Part shown: one piece after another, positions 1 to 8,627 of the stretch
How the letters are laid out: each line of letters opens with the position of its first letter
Numbering within the stretch: the stretch's first letter is position 1
NCBI GenBank assembly: GCA_027489375.1
Contig: JAIXZW010000013.1
Coordinates: 405,520 to 469,519, forward strand
DNA: 64,000 bases
Direction of reading: 5' to 3'
DNA from: Paracoccaceae bacterium
GTDB lineage: Bacteria; Pseudomonadota; Alphaproteobacteria; Rhodobacterales; Rhodobacteraceae
Notes under the pieces: model-generated
The model's database searches: none
What the model was told of the DNA's origin: nothing
The model's input: only the letters and a program-made list of their open reading frames with translations
Made by a program: the position numbers and the translations under genes

Positions 1-3000
1 CGCCGGATGTGATCGAATCCGCGCCCTCTTCGCCATAGATGTCTTCGCGCCCGCTGCCACCATTGATGGTGTCAGCGGTTGCCGTGCCGAGGATGTCCAC
101 GTCTGCCCAGTTGAGCGCCGCCAGCGAGGTTACGCCGGTCAGCACGACCGAAGAGTAGCTGTCACCGATCACCACCGCGCCGCCTTCGATCCGTGCGATG
201 GAATCGAGGGTGGTGCCTGCCTGCAGGGTGAGGTTCAGCCAATCCATCGTCGTGCTGTAATCGGCGATGGTGGTGCGCCCTTCGAGGCGGAGATCGACCT
301 TGAATTCGTCAGACCCCTGGCCGCCGGTGAGGGAGTCGTTCCCGCCGCCGCCTTGAATGAGGTCATCGCCATTGCCACCGAGAATTGTGTCATTGCCGGT
401 GCCGCCATCAAGCCAGTCATCGTTGCCGCCGCCATCGAGCGAGTCGTTGCCGGTGCCGCCGTAGATGGCATCGGACCCCATCGCGCCGGTCAGCTTGTCG
501 TTGCCCGCGCTTCCGACAAGTTCGACGCCGCCCCAGCCGTTGGAATGGACCCCTGCGGTCAGGCTATCGTCGCCCTCGGTTCCGATGATTTCGTCACCGT
601 CGGCGAAGATGATCTTCGTCTTGAGGGCAGCCACATCCGCCAAGGTCAGGCCGACCAGTTCGGCATAGGTGGACCCTTCATAGGTGATGATGAGGCCTTC
701 TTCGTCCTCCTCGAAGGTAAGGTCGTTGACGCTCAGCTCACTATTATAGGTGAAGTTGGTAAAGCGCAGGACCAGTTTGTCGCCCTGTGCGAGGCTGAAG
801 TCTTCGATGGTGGGGGCGGCGGCAAAGTTGGACTCGGTGACGATCGTGTCGGCCCCCAGCCCGCCCGCAATGGTCATGTCGCTGTCTGCGACGGCGAAGA
901 TCACGTCGCTGCCAGCGCCACCATAGGCCGCGACATCGCCGCTGGGCCCGCCATTGCCGGTGTAGATGGTGTCGTTGCCATCGCCGCCCAGAAGCACCGC
1001 GGAGCCGTAGGCGTAGATCTGGTCGTCACCCGCGCCACCGGCGAGGGTTCCGGTCGACCAGTAATCGTCAAGGTAGAGCAGGTCGCTGCCCAAGCCGCCG
1101 TCAACGCTGCCGTCACCAACAAGGAAGACGCGGTCGTTGCCGCCGCCCGCGTCGACAAAGGCGTCGCCATTGGTCGAGACATGATCGCCGCCGTCACCGC
1201 CGTAGATCACCTCGGACACGCTTTGCCACGAACCGAAGATCGTGTCGTTGCCCAAGCCGCCGTAGAAGATGTTGGTGCCCGCCCAGTCATCGAGGACGTC
1301 GTCGCCGTCGCCGCCCTGAAGCTCGTCGTCGCCCTCTTCGCCCTGAAGCTTGTCGTTTCCGGCGTCGCCATTGAGCGTGTCGCCATCCGTTCCGCCGCGC
1401 AGCGTATCGTTGCCGGTGCCGCCGTTGAGTGCATCGGAACCGTCATTGCCGTCGAGCGAGTCGTTGCCGGCATCGCCGAACACGCGGTCGCTGCCGTATA
1501 CCGCTTGCACGGTATCGTCGCCATCGCCGCCCGAAATCGTGTCGGCTGCGCCGTCGGTCGAGTCGCTGCCGAACCAGTCGCCCTTGAGCGAGTCGTTGCC
1601 GCCCGCGCCGATCAGCAGGTCGCGGTTCGCGCCGCCGTAAAGTTCATCGGCCCCGTCGCCGCCATCGACCGTGTCGATCCCGAATTCACCGTTGATGGTG
1701 TCATTCCCGCCTTCGCCCTTGAGCGAGTCGAAGCCGTCTTCACCATTGACGAAGTCATCGCCAAGGCCGCCGTTGGCATTGTCGTTGCCCTGACCGGCCT
1801 CGATATCGTCATTGCCCGCTTCACCGAGGATGGTGTCGCTGCCGGAGCCGCCGCGGATCAGGTCGTTGCCGTTTCCGCCCGCGACGCTGTCATCGTCAGA
1901 GCCGTAGTAATCGCCGATGCCAAAGGGCTGCGACCCGCCGATTCCGGCAAAGATCGTGTCGTCGCCATCGCCGCCGAGAACGGTGTCGTTGCCGACCCAG
2001 GTGCCGATCTCGTCATTGCCGGCTTCGCCCGAGATGGAATCGCCACCCTCGTCGCCTTCGACAGTGTCCGCGCCGAGCCCGCCGAGGACGGTGTCGTCGC
2101 CAAGGCCGCCGGAGACGTTGTCGTCGCCATCGCCCGCAAGGAGGCTGTCGTTGCCGCTGTCGCCGGCGACGTAGTCCGCGCCGATGCCGCCGGACAGGGT
2201 GTCTGCATTCAAACCGCCGTAAAGGGAGTCATCGCCCGCTTCACCGGACAGGCTGTCGTTGCCGTTGCCACCGCCAAGATCATCGTCGCCAAGGCCGCCG
2301 AGGACCGTGTCGTTGCCCGCGTCGCCGTAGACGTAATCGTCACCGGCATCGCCGGTTACGGAGTCGTTTCCGACGCCTGCCTGGATCGTATCTTCGCCCG
2401 CTTCGCCAGCAATCGTGTCATTGCCCGCATAGGCATAAACCTCGTCGTCGCCGGCGCCGCCCTTGATGTTGTTGTGGCCCAGCGACCCTTGGGAGTCGCC
2501 TTCAATCGTATCGTCGCCATCGCCGCCCGACATCGAGTCGTTGCCCGAGTCGCCGGAGATGGAGTCATCGTCGCCTTCGCCAAGGATCGTGTCGCTGCCT
2601 GCGCCGCCGTAGATCGTGTCGTCGCCCCATTTGCCGCTGAGGAGCGTGGCGTTGGCCGTGAGGTCGGATATCTCATCGTTTTCGGCGAGTTCGATGTTCG
2701 CTCCGGTCAGGGTGACGCCGACGGGAAGGGTGACGTTCACCGTCACGTTGCCCGCGTGGATCGTCGCGTTCTGGCCCGTCTGGTCGATATCGAGCGTGTA
2801 GCCGTCGTAGACGTTGATCCTGATCTTGTCGCCCTGCGCGGGGTTGAAGTCGGTGATCGTCACGCTTCCGCCTTGGGCGTCGATCACGTAGAGATCGCCG
2901 CCGTCGCCGCCGGTGAGGGTTACACCCGCACCCAAGGCAGTGAGCGTGTCATTGCCCGCGCCACCGAAGAGACTGTCGTTGAAGGTGCCGAAGATCAGGT

Positions 3001-5059
3001 CGGCATCGCTGCCGCCTTCGACCGAGGTGTTGCCGAACGCACGGATCGTGTCATTGCCCGCGCCGCCGTAGAAGCGATCGCTGCCGGTGCCGTAAGCGTC
3101 GCCCATGAGCGAGTCGGCGCCGTCACCACCGTCGAGCGTGTCGTTGTAGATGGTCGGGGCGCTTCCGGCATGCAAGGCCGCCGCGATGGCGATGGGTCTG
3201 CCTTCCTCATCGTAGCTGGCAATGAGCGTGTCGTTGCCCGCGCCGCCCGCCACACTGTCACTGCCGTCGCCGCCGATCAGAACGTCGGAACCGGCATTGC
3301 CTTCGAGGGTGTCGGCACCATCGCCGCCGTCAAGGATGTCGTTGCCGGTGGCGGAGGCGAGCGTCGCATCGCCGCGCAAGAGGTCGTTGCCATCCTGGCC
3401 GTAGACCGTGTCGTCGCCCGCGCCGCCTTCGGCGGTGTTGTCGGATTGCTCGTAGGCGAAGAATCCATCCGCGCCGACGATCACCAGATCGTTTCCGGCC
3501 CCGCCGGAGAGGCTGTCGGACCCGTCGCCACCGAAGACCACATCGTCACCGTCGCCGGCGAGGATGGTGTCGCCTTCGGTGCCGCCGAGAAGCGTGTCGG
3601 TGCCGACCCCGCCTTCGACGCTGTCGGTGCCGGTGCCGCCGTCGACCCAGTCGTTGCCGTCGATGCCGAGGATCGTGTCATTTCCGGCACTGCCGCGCAC
3701 GGCGTCGTTTCCGGCACCGGCGTCGATGCTGTCGTTGCCCGAACCGCCGTCGAGCGAGTCGTTCCCCGCCTCGCCGCGCAGGGTGTCGGCGTCTGCGCCG
3801 CCATCGGCGCCGTCATTGCCGAGGCCGAGGAGGATCAGGTCGTTTCCGGACTGGCCGAGCACCGAGTCGTCGCCATCGCCGCCGTAGAGCAGGTCATTCT
3901 GCCCACCACCATCGAGCACGTCGTTGCCCGCCTCGCCAAGGATGGAGTCGTTCGAGTCGCCCCCGAAGAGCGCGTCGAGACCCGCCCCGCCGAGCAGTGT
4001 GTCGTTGTCAGCCTGGCCGAGCAGCGTGTCGTTGCCGTCGCCGCCCTGCGCGTCGTCATTGCCCTCGCCGCCTTCGATACGGTCTTGGCCAACATCGCCG
4101 CGCAGGAAGTCATCGTTGTAGAAGCCGAAGATGAGGTCGTTTCCGGCCCCGCCTTCGACCGAGTCGTTCCCCATGAACCCGTCCAGCGTGTCGTCATTTT
4201 CGTTGCCACGCAGGGTGTCGTTGCCCGCGGAACCGTTCAGGGAATCGTTGCCAAGGCCGCCTTCGAGCAGGTCATTCGACATGCCGCCTTCAAGCGTGTC
4301 GTTGGCGGCACCGCCGTAAAGATTGGCGACGCCGGCTTGGCCCTCGATGCGGTCGTGGCCAGCGCCGCCATAGATCGTGTCGTTGTCCGATCCGCCGCGA
4401 ATGGTATCCGAGCCTTCGTCGCCCGACATGCTGTTGTTGCCATCGCCCCCGAAGATCGAGTCGTTGTCAGTTCCGCCGAAGATGGTTTCGTTGCCCAGTG
4501 CGCCGACAACGGTATCAGCCCCCTCGCCGCTGCTGATGGAATCGTTGCCCTCGGCGTCCTCGATATAGTCTGCGCCCGTTTCGGTCAGGATGGTGTCGTT
4601 GCCGGCCAAGGCGGTAACTGTGTCGTTGCCGGATCCGGACACGATGCTGTCATTGCCGCCGGCCGACCCGAATTCATCGTCATACAGGAGGTCGGCGCCC
4701 GCACCGGCGATCAGCGTGTCGTTGCCCGCGCCGCCAAAGAGTGAGTCGCGGCCATCCCCGCCGGTGAGCGAGTCGCTGCCCGTCCCGCCAAGGAGTGAGT
4801 CCCCGCCCGCTCCGCCGAACAGGGTATCGTTGCCGAAGCCGCCGAAGAGCGTGTCGTTGCCGCCGTCACCGAGGATGCTGTCGCCGTTCGTCGTGTCGGA
4901 GCCGATGCTGTCGTCACCAAGGATCCAGTCGTTGCCATCGCCACCGGAGACGGTGTCGTTGCCGTTCGAGGCATAGATCGAGTCGTTGCCGGCCAGACCC
5001 GAAACCAGTTCCGCATTGTTGGTTCCGAAAAACGTGTCGTCGTTGGGTGTGAGCGTCAT
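1..5059 (-). CDS. Large RTX calcium-binding repeat protein, 5' part, runs off the left edge
   Basis: The frame reads from ATG at 5059 to base 1 without a stop, about 1686 codons, so the C-terminus lies outside the window. The product begins MTLTPNDDTFFGTNNAELVS and then consists almost wholly of glycine/aspartate nonapeptides of the GGxGNDxLx type, which fold as calcium-loaded beta-rolls in proteins exported by type I secretion. Three non-repeat linkers resemble those of serralysin-like RTX proteins: a TITDFxxxxGDKIRI stretch (about 2822-2880), a TIEDFxxxxGDKLVL stretch (about 773-815) and a TIADY stretch (about 235-280). There is no N-terminal signal peptide, as expected for type I export. 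A GGGGA sequence about nine bases upstream could be the ribosome site. Function beyond secreted calcium-binding/surface protein is not visible. No catalytic domain is seen in the part present. Confidence 0.9.
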   Translation of the reverse strand, partial: MTLTPNDDTFFGTNNAELVSGLAGNDSIYASNGNDTVSGGDGNDWILGDDSIGSDTTNGDSILGDGGNDTLFGGFGNDTLFGGAGGDSLLGGTGSDSLTGGDGRDSLFGGAGNDTLIAGAGADLLYDDEFGSAGGNDSIVSGSGNDTVTALAGNDTILTETGADYIEDAEGNDSISSGEGADTVVGALGNETIFGGTDNDSIFGGDGNNSMSGDEGSDTIRGGSDNDTIYGGAGHDRIEGQAGVANLYGGAANDTLEGGMSNDLLEGGLGNDSLNGSAGNDTLRGNENDDTLDGFMGNDSVEGGAGNDLIFGFYNDDFLRGDVGQDRIEGGEGNDDAQGGDGNDTLLGQADNDTLLGGAGLDALFGGDSNDSILGEAGNDVLDGGGQNDLLYGGDGDDSVLGQSGNDLILLGLGNDGADGGADADTLRGEAGNDSLDGGSGNDSIDAGAGNDAVRGSAGNDTILGIDGNDWVDGGTGTDSVEGGVGTDTLLGGTEGDTILAGDGDDVVFGGDGSDSLSGGAGNDLVIVGADGFFAYEQSDNTAEGGAGDDTVYGQDGNDLLRGDATLASATGNDILDGGDGADTLEGNAGSDVLIGGDGSDSVAGGAGNDTLIASYDEEGRPIAIAAALHAGSAPTIYNDTLDGGDGADSLMGDAYGTGSDRFYGGAGNDTIRAFGNTSVEGGSDADLIFGTFNDSLFGGAGNDTLTALGAGVTLTGGDGGDLYVIDAQGGSVTITDFNPAQGDKIRINVYDGYTLDIDQTGQNATIHAGNVTVNVTLPVGVTLTGANIELAENDEISDLTANATLLSGKWGDDTIYGGAGSDTILGEGDDDSISGDSGNDSMSGGDGDDTIEGDSQGSLGHNNIKGGAGDDEVYAYAGNDTIAGEAGEDTIQAGVGNDSVTGDAGDDYVYGDAGNDTVLGGLGDDDLGGGNGNDSLSGEAGDDSLYGGLNADTLSGGIGADYVAGDSGNDSLLAGDGDDNVSGGLGDDTVLGGLGADTVEGDEGGDSISGEAGNDEIGTWVGNDTVLGGDGDDTIFAGIGGSQPFGIGDYYGSDDDSVAGGNGNDLIRGGSGSDTILGEAGNDDIEAGQGNDNANGGLGDDFVNGEDGFDSLKGEGGNDTINGEFGIDTVDGGDGADELYGGANRDLLIGAGGNDSLKGDWFGSDSTDGAADTISGGDGDDTVQAVYGSDRVFGDAGNDSLDGNDGSDALNGGTGNDTLRGGTDGDTLNGDAGNDKLQGEEGDDELQGGDGDDVLDDWAGTNIFYGGLGNDTIFGSWQSVSEVIYGGDGGDHVSTNGDAFVDAGGGNDRVFLVGDGSVDGGLGSDLLYLDDYWSTGTLAGGAGDDQIYAYGSAVLLGGDGNDTIYTGNGGPSGDVAAYGGAGSDVIFAVADSDMTIAGGLGADTIVTESNFAAAPTIEDFSLAQGDKLVLRFTNFTYNSELSVNDLTFEEDEEGLIITYEGSTYAELVGLTLADVAALKTKIIFADGDEIIGTEGDDSLTAGVHSNGWGGVELVGSAGNDKLTGAMGSDAIYGGTGNDSLDGGGNDDWLDGGTGNDTILGGNGDDLIQGGGGNDSLTGGQGSDEFKVDLRLEGRTTIADYSTTMDWLNLTLQAGTTLDSIARIEGGAVVIGDSYSSVVLTGVTSLAALNWADVDILGTATADTINGGSGREDIYGEEGADSITSG

Positions 5060-5252
5060 CTATTCAATCCCCGCTGTGGCCGCCAATGGAGCAGCGTGGG
5101 ACAGCAGGGCGAACCGGCCCGAACCCTTTACGCGCAGCCATGACCTGGCCGTTACAAACAAACGAAAGTCGCCGGAAACGGCGCTATCACTGCAATCACC
5201 GTAAACCAGCCATCCGTTTTCGCATAGGGGAAAGTTTGTTTCCGGAACCGAT

Positions 5253-5277
5253 GTTTATCGGGCGCGCGTTTATCGGG
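5253..5277. repeat. Two direct copies of GTTTATCGGG, 15 bases apart
   Basis: GTTTATCGGG occurs at 5253-5262 and 5268-5277; the second copy covers the znuA stop codon. They lie at the far end of the 210-base gap upstream of the minus-strand RTX gene, which also holds T- and A-rich patches suited to a promoter. A regulatory role is only a guess. Confidence 0.4.
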
Positions 5278-6196
5278 TCAGGCAGTCGGTGATGCTCTTG
5301 GCCAAACCGGTCAGAAGCGCGTCATAGGCGTCGGGTCCTGCCGCCAGAGTCGATCCTACGGGGTCGAGCGGGGGACCGATGCGGAGCGGCGTGCCTTCGG
5401 CCAGACCGGCAAGAAGCGCGGGGTCGTGCTGCGCTTCCGGGAAAAGGCAGGTCGCCTGCCCTGTTGCCAGCGCGTCGCGGATGGCGGCAAGTTTGGCCGC
5501 TCCGGGGGCGGTGGCATCGCCGAGCGCGACAGAGCCGAAGATGTGCAGGCCGAAATGCGCGGCGAAATAGCCGTAGGCATCATGATAGACCACGACGGGC
5601 TTGGCCGCATGGGGCGCGAGGGTTGCGCGCAGGCGGCTGTCGAGGGCGACGATGCGGCCTTCGGCCGTTTTGGCATTGGCGGCGTAGGTTGCGGCATTGT
5701 CGGGGTCGAGCCGCGACAGTTCCGCCGCGATCAGGGGAAGCCAGAGGCGGGCGTTGTCGGGGTCGAGCCATGCGTGGGGGTCGGTGCCTTCGTGGCCGTG
5801 GTCGGCGTGATCGGCGTGGTCGGCATGATCGTCCGGGCCTTCCTCCATATGCGCGCCATCGGGGCTGAAGGGGCGGGTGGCGGTTTCGGGCGCGTCGAGC
5901 AGGGCGAGTTGGGTCTTGGTCCCCAACCCCTCCATCGCGCGGGCCAGCCACGGGGTCAGTTCGGGACCGATCCAGACGACGAGGTCGGCTTCGGACAGCG
6001 CCTGCGCCTGCGAGGGGCGGAGCTGGAAATCATGCTCGGACGCGCCTTTGGTCAGCAGAAGCCCGGGTTGGCCGACATCGCCCATCACCTGCGCCACAAG
6101 GGCGTGGACGGGCGGGATATCGGTCACGACGCGGGGCGCTTCGGCGGTGGCTGTGGTGGCGAGGCTGGTCAGCAGAAATGATATGATATAACGCAT
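5270..6196 (-). CDS. znuA: Zinc ABC transporter, periplasmic binding protein ZnuA
   Basis: This 308-residue protein captures Zn2+ in the periplasm and hands it to ZnuB. It starts with a signal peptide (about residues 1-18, ending TATA-EAP). It carries the cluster A-I features of the family: a metal-ligand His in TDIPPVHALVAQV, a second in ASEHDFQLRPSQ, a His/Asp-rich loop with repeated DHA units around residues 125-140, and VVYHDAYGYFAAHFGLHIFG. The His-rich loop is typical of ZnuA and separates it from manganese-binding relatives. It is divergent from zur-znuC-znuB, with a Zur box between them. Its first codons repeat ten bases of that box (see findings). Confidence 0.93.
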   Translation of the reverse strand: MRYIISFLLTSLATTATAEAPRVVTDIPPVHALVAQVMGDVGQPGLLLTKGASEHDFQLRPSQAQALSEADLVVWIGPELTPWLARAMEGLGTKTQLALLDAPETATRPFSPDGAHMEEGPDDHADHADHADHGHEGTDPHAWLDPDNARLWLPLIAAELSRLDPDNAATYAANAKTAEGRIVALDSRLRATLAPHAAKPVVVYHDAYGYFAAHFGLHIFGSVALGDATAPGAAKLAAIRDALATGQATCLFPEAQHDPALLAGLAEGTPLRIGPPLDPVGSTLAAGPDAYDALLTGLAKSITDCLTR

Positions 6197-6232
6197 GGCT
6201 TCGCCTTCTTGCGGGGTCGCGAGGGGTTTTGT

Positions 6233-6249
6233 ATGTTATATCATAACAT
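6233..6249. promoter_or_regulatory. Zur box between znuA and zur
   Basis: ATGTTAT-ATC-ATAACAT is a perfect 7+7 inverted repeat with a 3-base centre, 16 bases before the chosen zur start and 36 bases before the znuA start. It matches the general TGTTATnnnATAACA form of alphaproteobacterial Zur sites. The position fits one zinc-responsive operator repressing both directions. Confidence 0.8.
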
Positions 6250-6265
6250 GTCAAGGGGCCGCGCC

Positions 6266-6784
6266 ATGCATGACCATTCGGAAAGCTGTCCGGGCTGCGC
6301 CGCAGCGCCCGAAGTGGCCTTTGCCCGCCATGACCACGCGCATTGCGCGGCGGATGTGATGGGGCGGGCCGAAGCTTTGGCGGGCAGCCAAGGCGTGCGG
6401 CTGACGCCGGTGCGCAAGCGGGCGCTGGAGATCCTGCTCGAGGAGCATCGGGCGCTGGGCGCCTATGAGGTGCTGGAGCGCTTGGCGGCAGAGGGGTTCG
6501 GCAACCAGCCGCCCGTGGCCTATCGCGCTTTGGATTTTCTGGTGGAGCAGGGGTTGGCGCATCGCATCCAGCGGCTGAACGCCTTTGCCGCCTGCATGCA
6601 TCCGGGCGAGGCGCATGCGCCGGTTTTCCTGATCTGCCGCGCCTGCAATGCCGTGGCCGAAGCCGAGGCGGCACCCGTGCGGGCGGCTTTGGACGTTGCC
6701 GCAGGGGGCTTGGGTTTCGCAATCGAACGCAGCACGGTCGAGGCGGTGGGGCTGTGCCCGCGCTGCCAGGGGGGGCAGGCATGA
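6266..6784 (+). CDS. zur: Zinc uptake regulator Zur (Fur family)
   Basis: Fur-family repressor of about 172 residues. The winged-helix part contains LTPVRKRALEILLEEHRALGAYEVLERL and VAYRALDFLVEQGLAHRI; the dimerisation part has the structural zinc pairs CRAC and CPRC and an H-rich segment (AFAACMHPGEAHAP). I chose ATG 6266 because an AGGGG lies just upstream; earlier in-frame starts would overlap the Zur box. The N-terminus is unusual: HDHSESCPGC followed by ARHDHAHC, a His/Cys-rich extension ahead of the DNA-binding domain that could bind metal. It overlaps znuC by ATGA, so the genes are translationally coupled and Zur probably represses its own operon. Confidence 0.9.
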   Translation: MHDHSESCPGCAAAPEVAFARHDHAHCAADVMGRAEALAGSQGVRLTPVRKRALEILLEEHRALGAYEVLERLAAEGFGNQPPVAYRALDFLVEQGLAHRIQRLNAFAACMHPGEAHAPVFLICRACNAVAEAEAAPVRAALDVAAGGLGFAIERSTVEAVGLCPRCQGGQA

Positions 6785-7557
6785 GCCTGATCGAAGCCAA
6801 GGGGCTGAGTGTGCGTCTGGACGGGCACGAGGTGCTGAGCCGCGTGTCCCTGCGGGTCGAGGCGGGAGAGATCGTCACCATCCTTGGCCCCAACGGGTCG
6901 GGGAAATCGACGCTGCTGCGGGCGCTTCTGGGCATCCTCCGCCCCGCCGAGGGGGCGGTCGTGCGGCAGGAGGGGCTGCGCGTGGGCTATGTGCCGCAGC
7001 GGCTGGCGGTGGACAGAAGCCTGCCCATGACGGTGCGGCGCTTCCTGTCCTTGCCGAGCCGTGTGGGCGATGCCGAGGCGGCGGCGGCGCTGGAGCGGGT
7101 CGGCGTGCCCGAGGTGGCGGGGCGTCAGATGGGCGACCTGTCGGGGGGGCAATTCCAGCGGGTGCTGCTGGCGCGGGCGCTTCTGTCGCGGCCGCAGCTT
7201 CTGGTGCTGGACGAGCCGACGCAGGGGTTGGACCAGCCGGGCGAGGCGGCGTTCTACAGGCTGATCGAGGAGGTGCGGCGCGAGACGGGGGTTGCCGTGC
7301 TGATGGTGAGCCATGACCTGCATGTCGTCATGGCGGCATCGGATCGGGTGATCTGCCTGAACGGGCATATCTGCTGCGAGGGGACGCCAAGGGTGGTGTC
7401 GACCGCGCCGGAGTATCGGGCGCTGTTCGGGCTTGGCACGCAGGGGGCGCTGGCGCTTTACCAGCACGTGCATGACCACAGCCACGACCATGACCACGGG
7501 CATGGGCATGACCATTCCCACCCGCACGAACACCATGCGGAGCACGACCATGCTTGA
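6781..7557 (+). CDS. znuC: Zinc ABC transporter ATP-binding protein ZnuC
   Basis: A 258-residue ABC ATPase that powers zinc import through ZnuB. Walker A is GPNGSGKST, the signature is LSGGQFQR, Walker B is LLVLDEPTQGLD, and the switch histidine lies in MVSHDLHVV. The C-terminus is a long His/Asp tail (about residues 230-258, HDHSHDHDHGHGHDH and more), common in ZnuC of alphaproteobacteria and presumed to hold zinc on the cytoplasmic side. The start overlaps the zur stop (ATGA), and the last eight bases overlap znuB. Confidence 0.94.
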   Translation: MSLIEAKGLSVRLDGHEVLSRVSLRVEAGEIVTILGPNGSGKSTLLRALLGILRPAEGAVVRQEGLRVGYVPQRLAVDRSLPMTVRRFLSLPSRVGDAEAAAALERVGVPEVAGRQMGDLSGGQFQRVLLARALLSRPQLLVLDEPTQGLDQPGEAAFYRLIEEVRRETGVAVLMVSHDLHVVMAASDRVICLNGHICCEGTPRVVSTAPEYRALFGLGTQGALALYQHVHDHSHDHDHGHGHDHSHPHEHHAEHDHA

Positions 7558-8338
7558 TGATTTCCTGATCCGTGCAAGCCTTGCGGGGGTCGGCCTTGCG
7601 CTGGCGACGGGGGCTTTGGGGTCTTTCGTCGTGTGGCGGCGGATGGCCTATTTCGGGGATGCGACGGCGCATGCCGCGATCCTTGGCGTGGCGCTGGCCT
7701 TGGCGACCGATTTGCCCGTGGGGGCGGGAACGCTGGTCGTGGCGCTGGCGATGGCGGTGACGGTCAGCACGCTTGCCGCGCGGGGCTGGGCGATGGATAC
7801 GACGCTGGGGGTGCTCGCCCATTCGGCGCTGGCCATCGGGCTGGTGGCGGTCAGCTTCGTGCCGGGGGCGCGGACCGATTTGCAGGCCTATCTCTTCGGC
7901 GACATTCTGGCCGTGTCGAAGGGGGATGTCGGCTTCATCTGGGGCGGGGCGGCGCTGGTGCTGGGGCTGCTGCTCTGGCGCTGGCAGGCGCTGTTGACGG
8001 CGACGCTGAACGCGGACCTTGCCCATGCCTCGGGCCTGAACCCCGACCGCGAAAGGCTGGTGCTGACGCTGGCGCTCGCGCTGGTGGTGGCGGTGGCGTT
8101 GAAGGTCGTGGGGGCGCTGCTGATCGCGGCCATGCTGATCATTCCGGCGGCGGCGGCGCGGGGGCTGGCGCGGAACCCCGAGACGATGGCGGCCCTTGCC
8201 ACGCTGATCGGCGCAGGCGCGGCTTTGGGCGGGTTGCAGCTTTCGCTCTGGCAGGACACGCCTGCGGGTCCGTCGATCATCGTCGTGGCGGCGGGGCTTT
8301 TCGCGCTGTCGGCGATGTTCGGGCGGATGCGGCGCTAG
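7550..8338 (+). CDS. znuB: Zinc ABC transporter permease ZnuB
   Basis: A 262-residue integral membrane protein of the ABC-3 family, forming the inner-membrane channel for zinc. The hallmark segment KVVGALLIAAMLIIPAAAAR is present near residue 185, and seven to eight hydrophobic segments can be seen. ATG 7550 gives MLDDFLIRASLAGVGLALA, the usual start of the family, and overlaps the end of znuC by eight bases. It completes the zur-znuC-znuB operon. Confidence 0.93.
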   Translation: MLDDFLIRASLAGVGLALATGALGSFVVWRRMAYFGDATAHAAILGVALALATDLPVGAGTLVVALAMAVTVSTLAARGWAMDTTLGVLAHSALAIGLVAVSFVPGARTDLQAYLFGDILAVSKGDVGFIWGGAALVLGLLLWRWQALLTATLNADLAHASGLNPDRERLVLTLALALVVAVALKVVGALLIAAMLIIPAAAARGLARNPETMAALATLIGAGAALGGLQLSLWQDTPAGPSIIVVAAGLFALSAMFGRMRR

Positions 8339-8352
8339 GCCGGCACGCCCGC

Positions 8353-8380
8353 CACCCCATCCCCTCCCCCACAGGGGGGG
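8353..8380 (+). repeat. CACCCCATCCC-type intergenic GC-rich repeat
   Basis: CACCCCATCCCCTCCCCC is followed by a G-run able to pair with it. The same start sequence and hairpin layout recur at 29350-29380. It sits just after znuB and may act as its terminator. Confidence 0.5.
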
Positions 8381-8430
8381 GAAGGTGCACGACCTTCGGT
8401 CTTTTTGCGTCTTTACAGCTTTCATATTCG

Positions 8431-8486
8431 CCCAAATATCCTCGGGGGGTGAGGCCGCAAGGCCGAGGGGGGTCCGAGGACCCCCC
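8431..8486 (+). repeat. AAATATCC palindromic element, copy 1
   Basis: The core is CCCAAATATCCTCGGGGGG. It is followed by GGCC-GCAA-GGCC and then by a 9-base perfect stem GGGGGGTCC/GGACCCCCC (8467-8486). It lies between znuB and the following flavoprotein gene. Six other copies of the same layout are in the window. Confidence 0.85.
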
Positions 8487-8627
8487 TCTTGCGCCCGCAA
8501 CCGGCGCGGCGGCGGTCGCTGGAAAGACATGCATGTCGTTTTTGGCCGTCAAGGGTCGGGTTGTCTTGCCCGTTCGCCACCGGTTCGGGCAGATAGGGTG
8601 CAAACATCCCTGTCGGAGTCGCCTTCC

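Noticed and set aside
353..4744. A 1463-codon plus-strand open frame opposite the first RTX gene
   Set aside because: It is in codon register with the minus RTX frame, which has the calcium-repeat motif, and its own product is a repetitive VVAxAA string without a domain.
7454..7557. Tandem-repeat-like GACCAT/CATGAC stretch
   Set aside because: It simply encodes the His/Asp tail of ZnuC and is not a separate repeat element.
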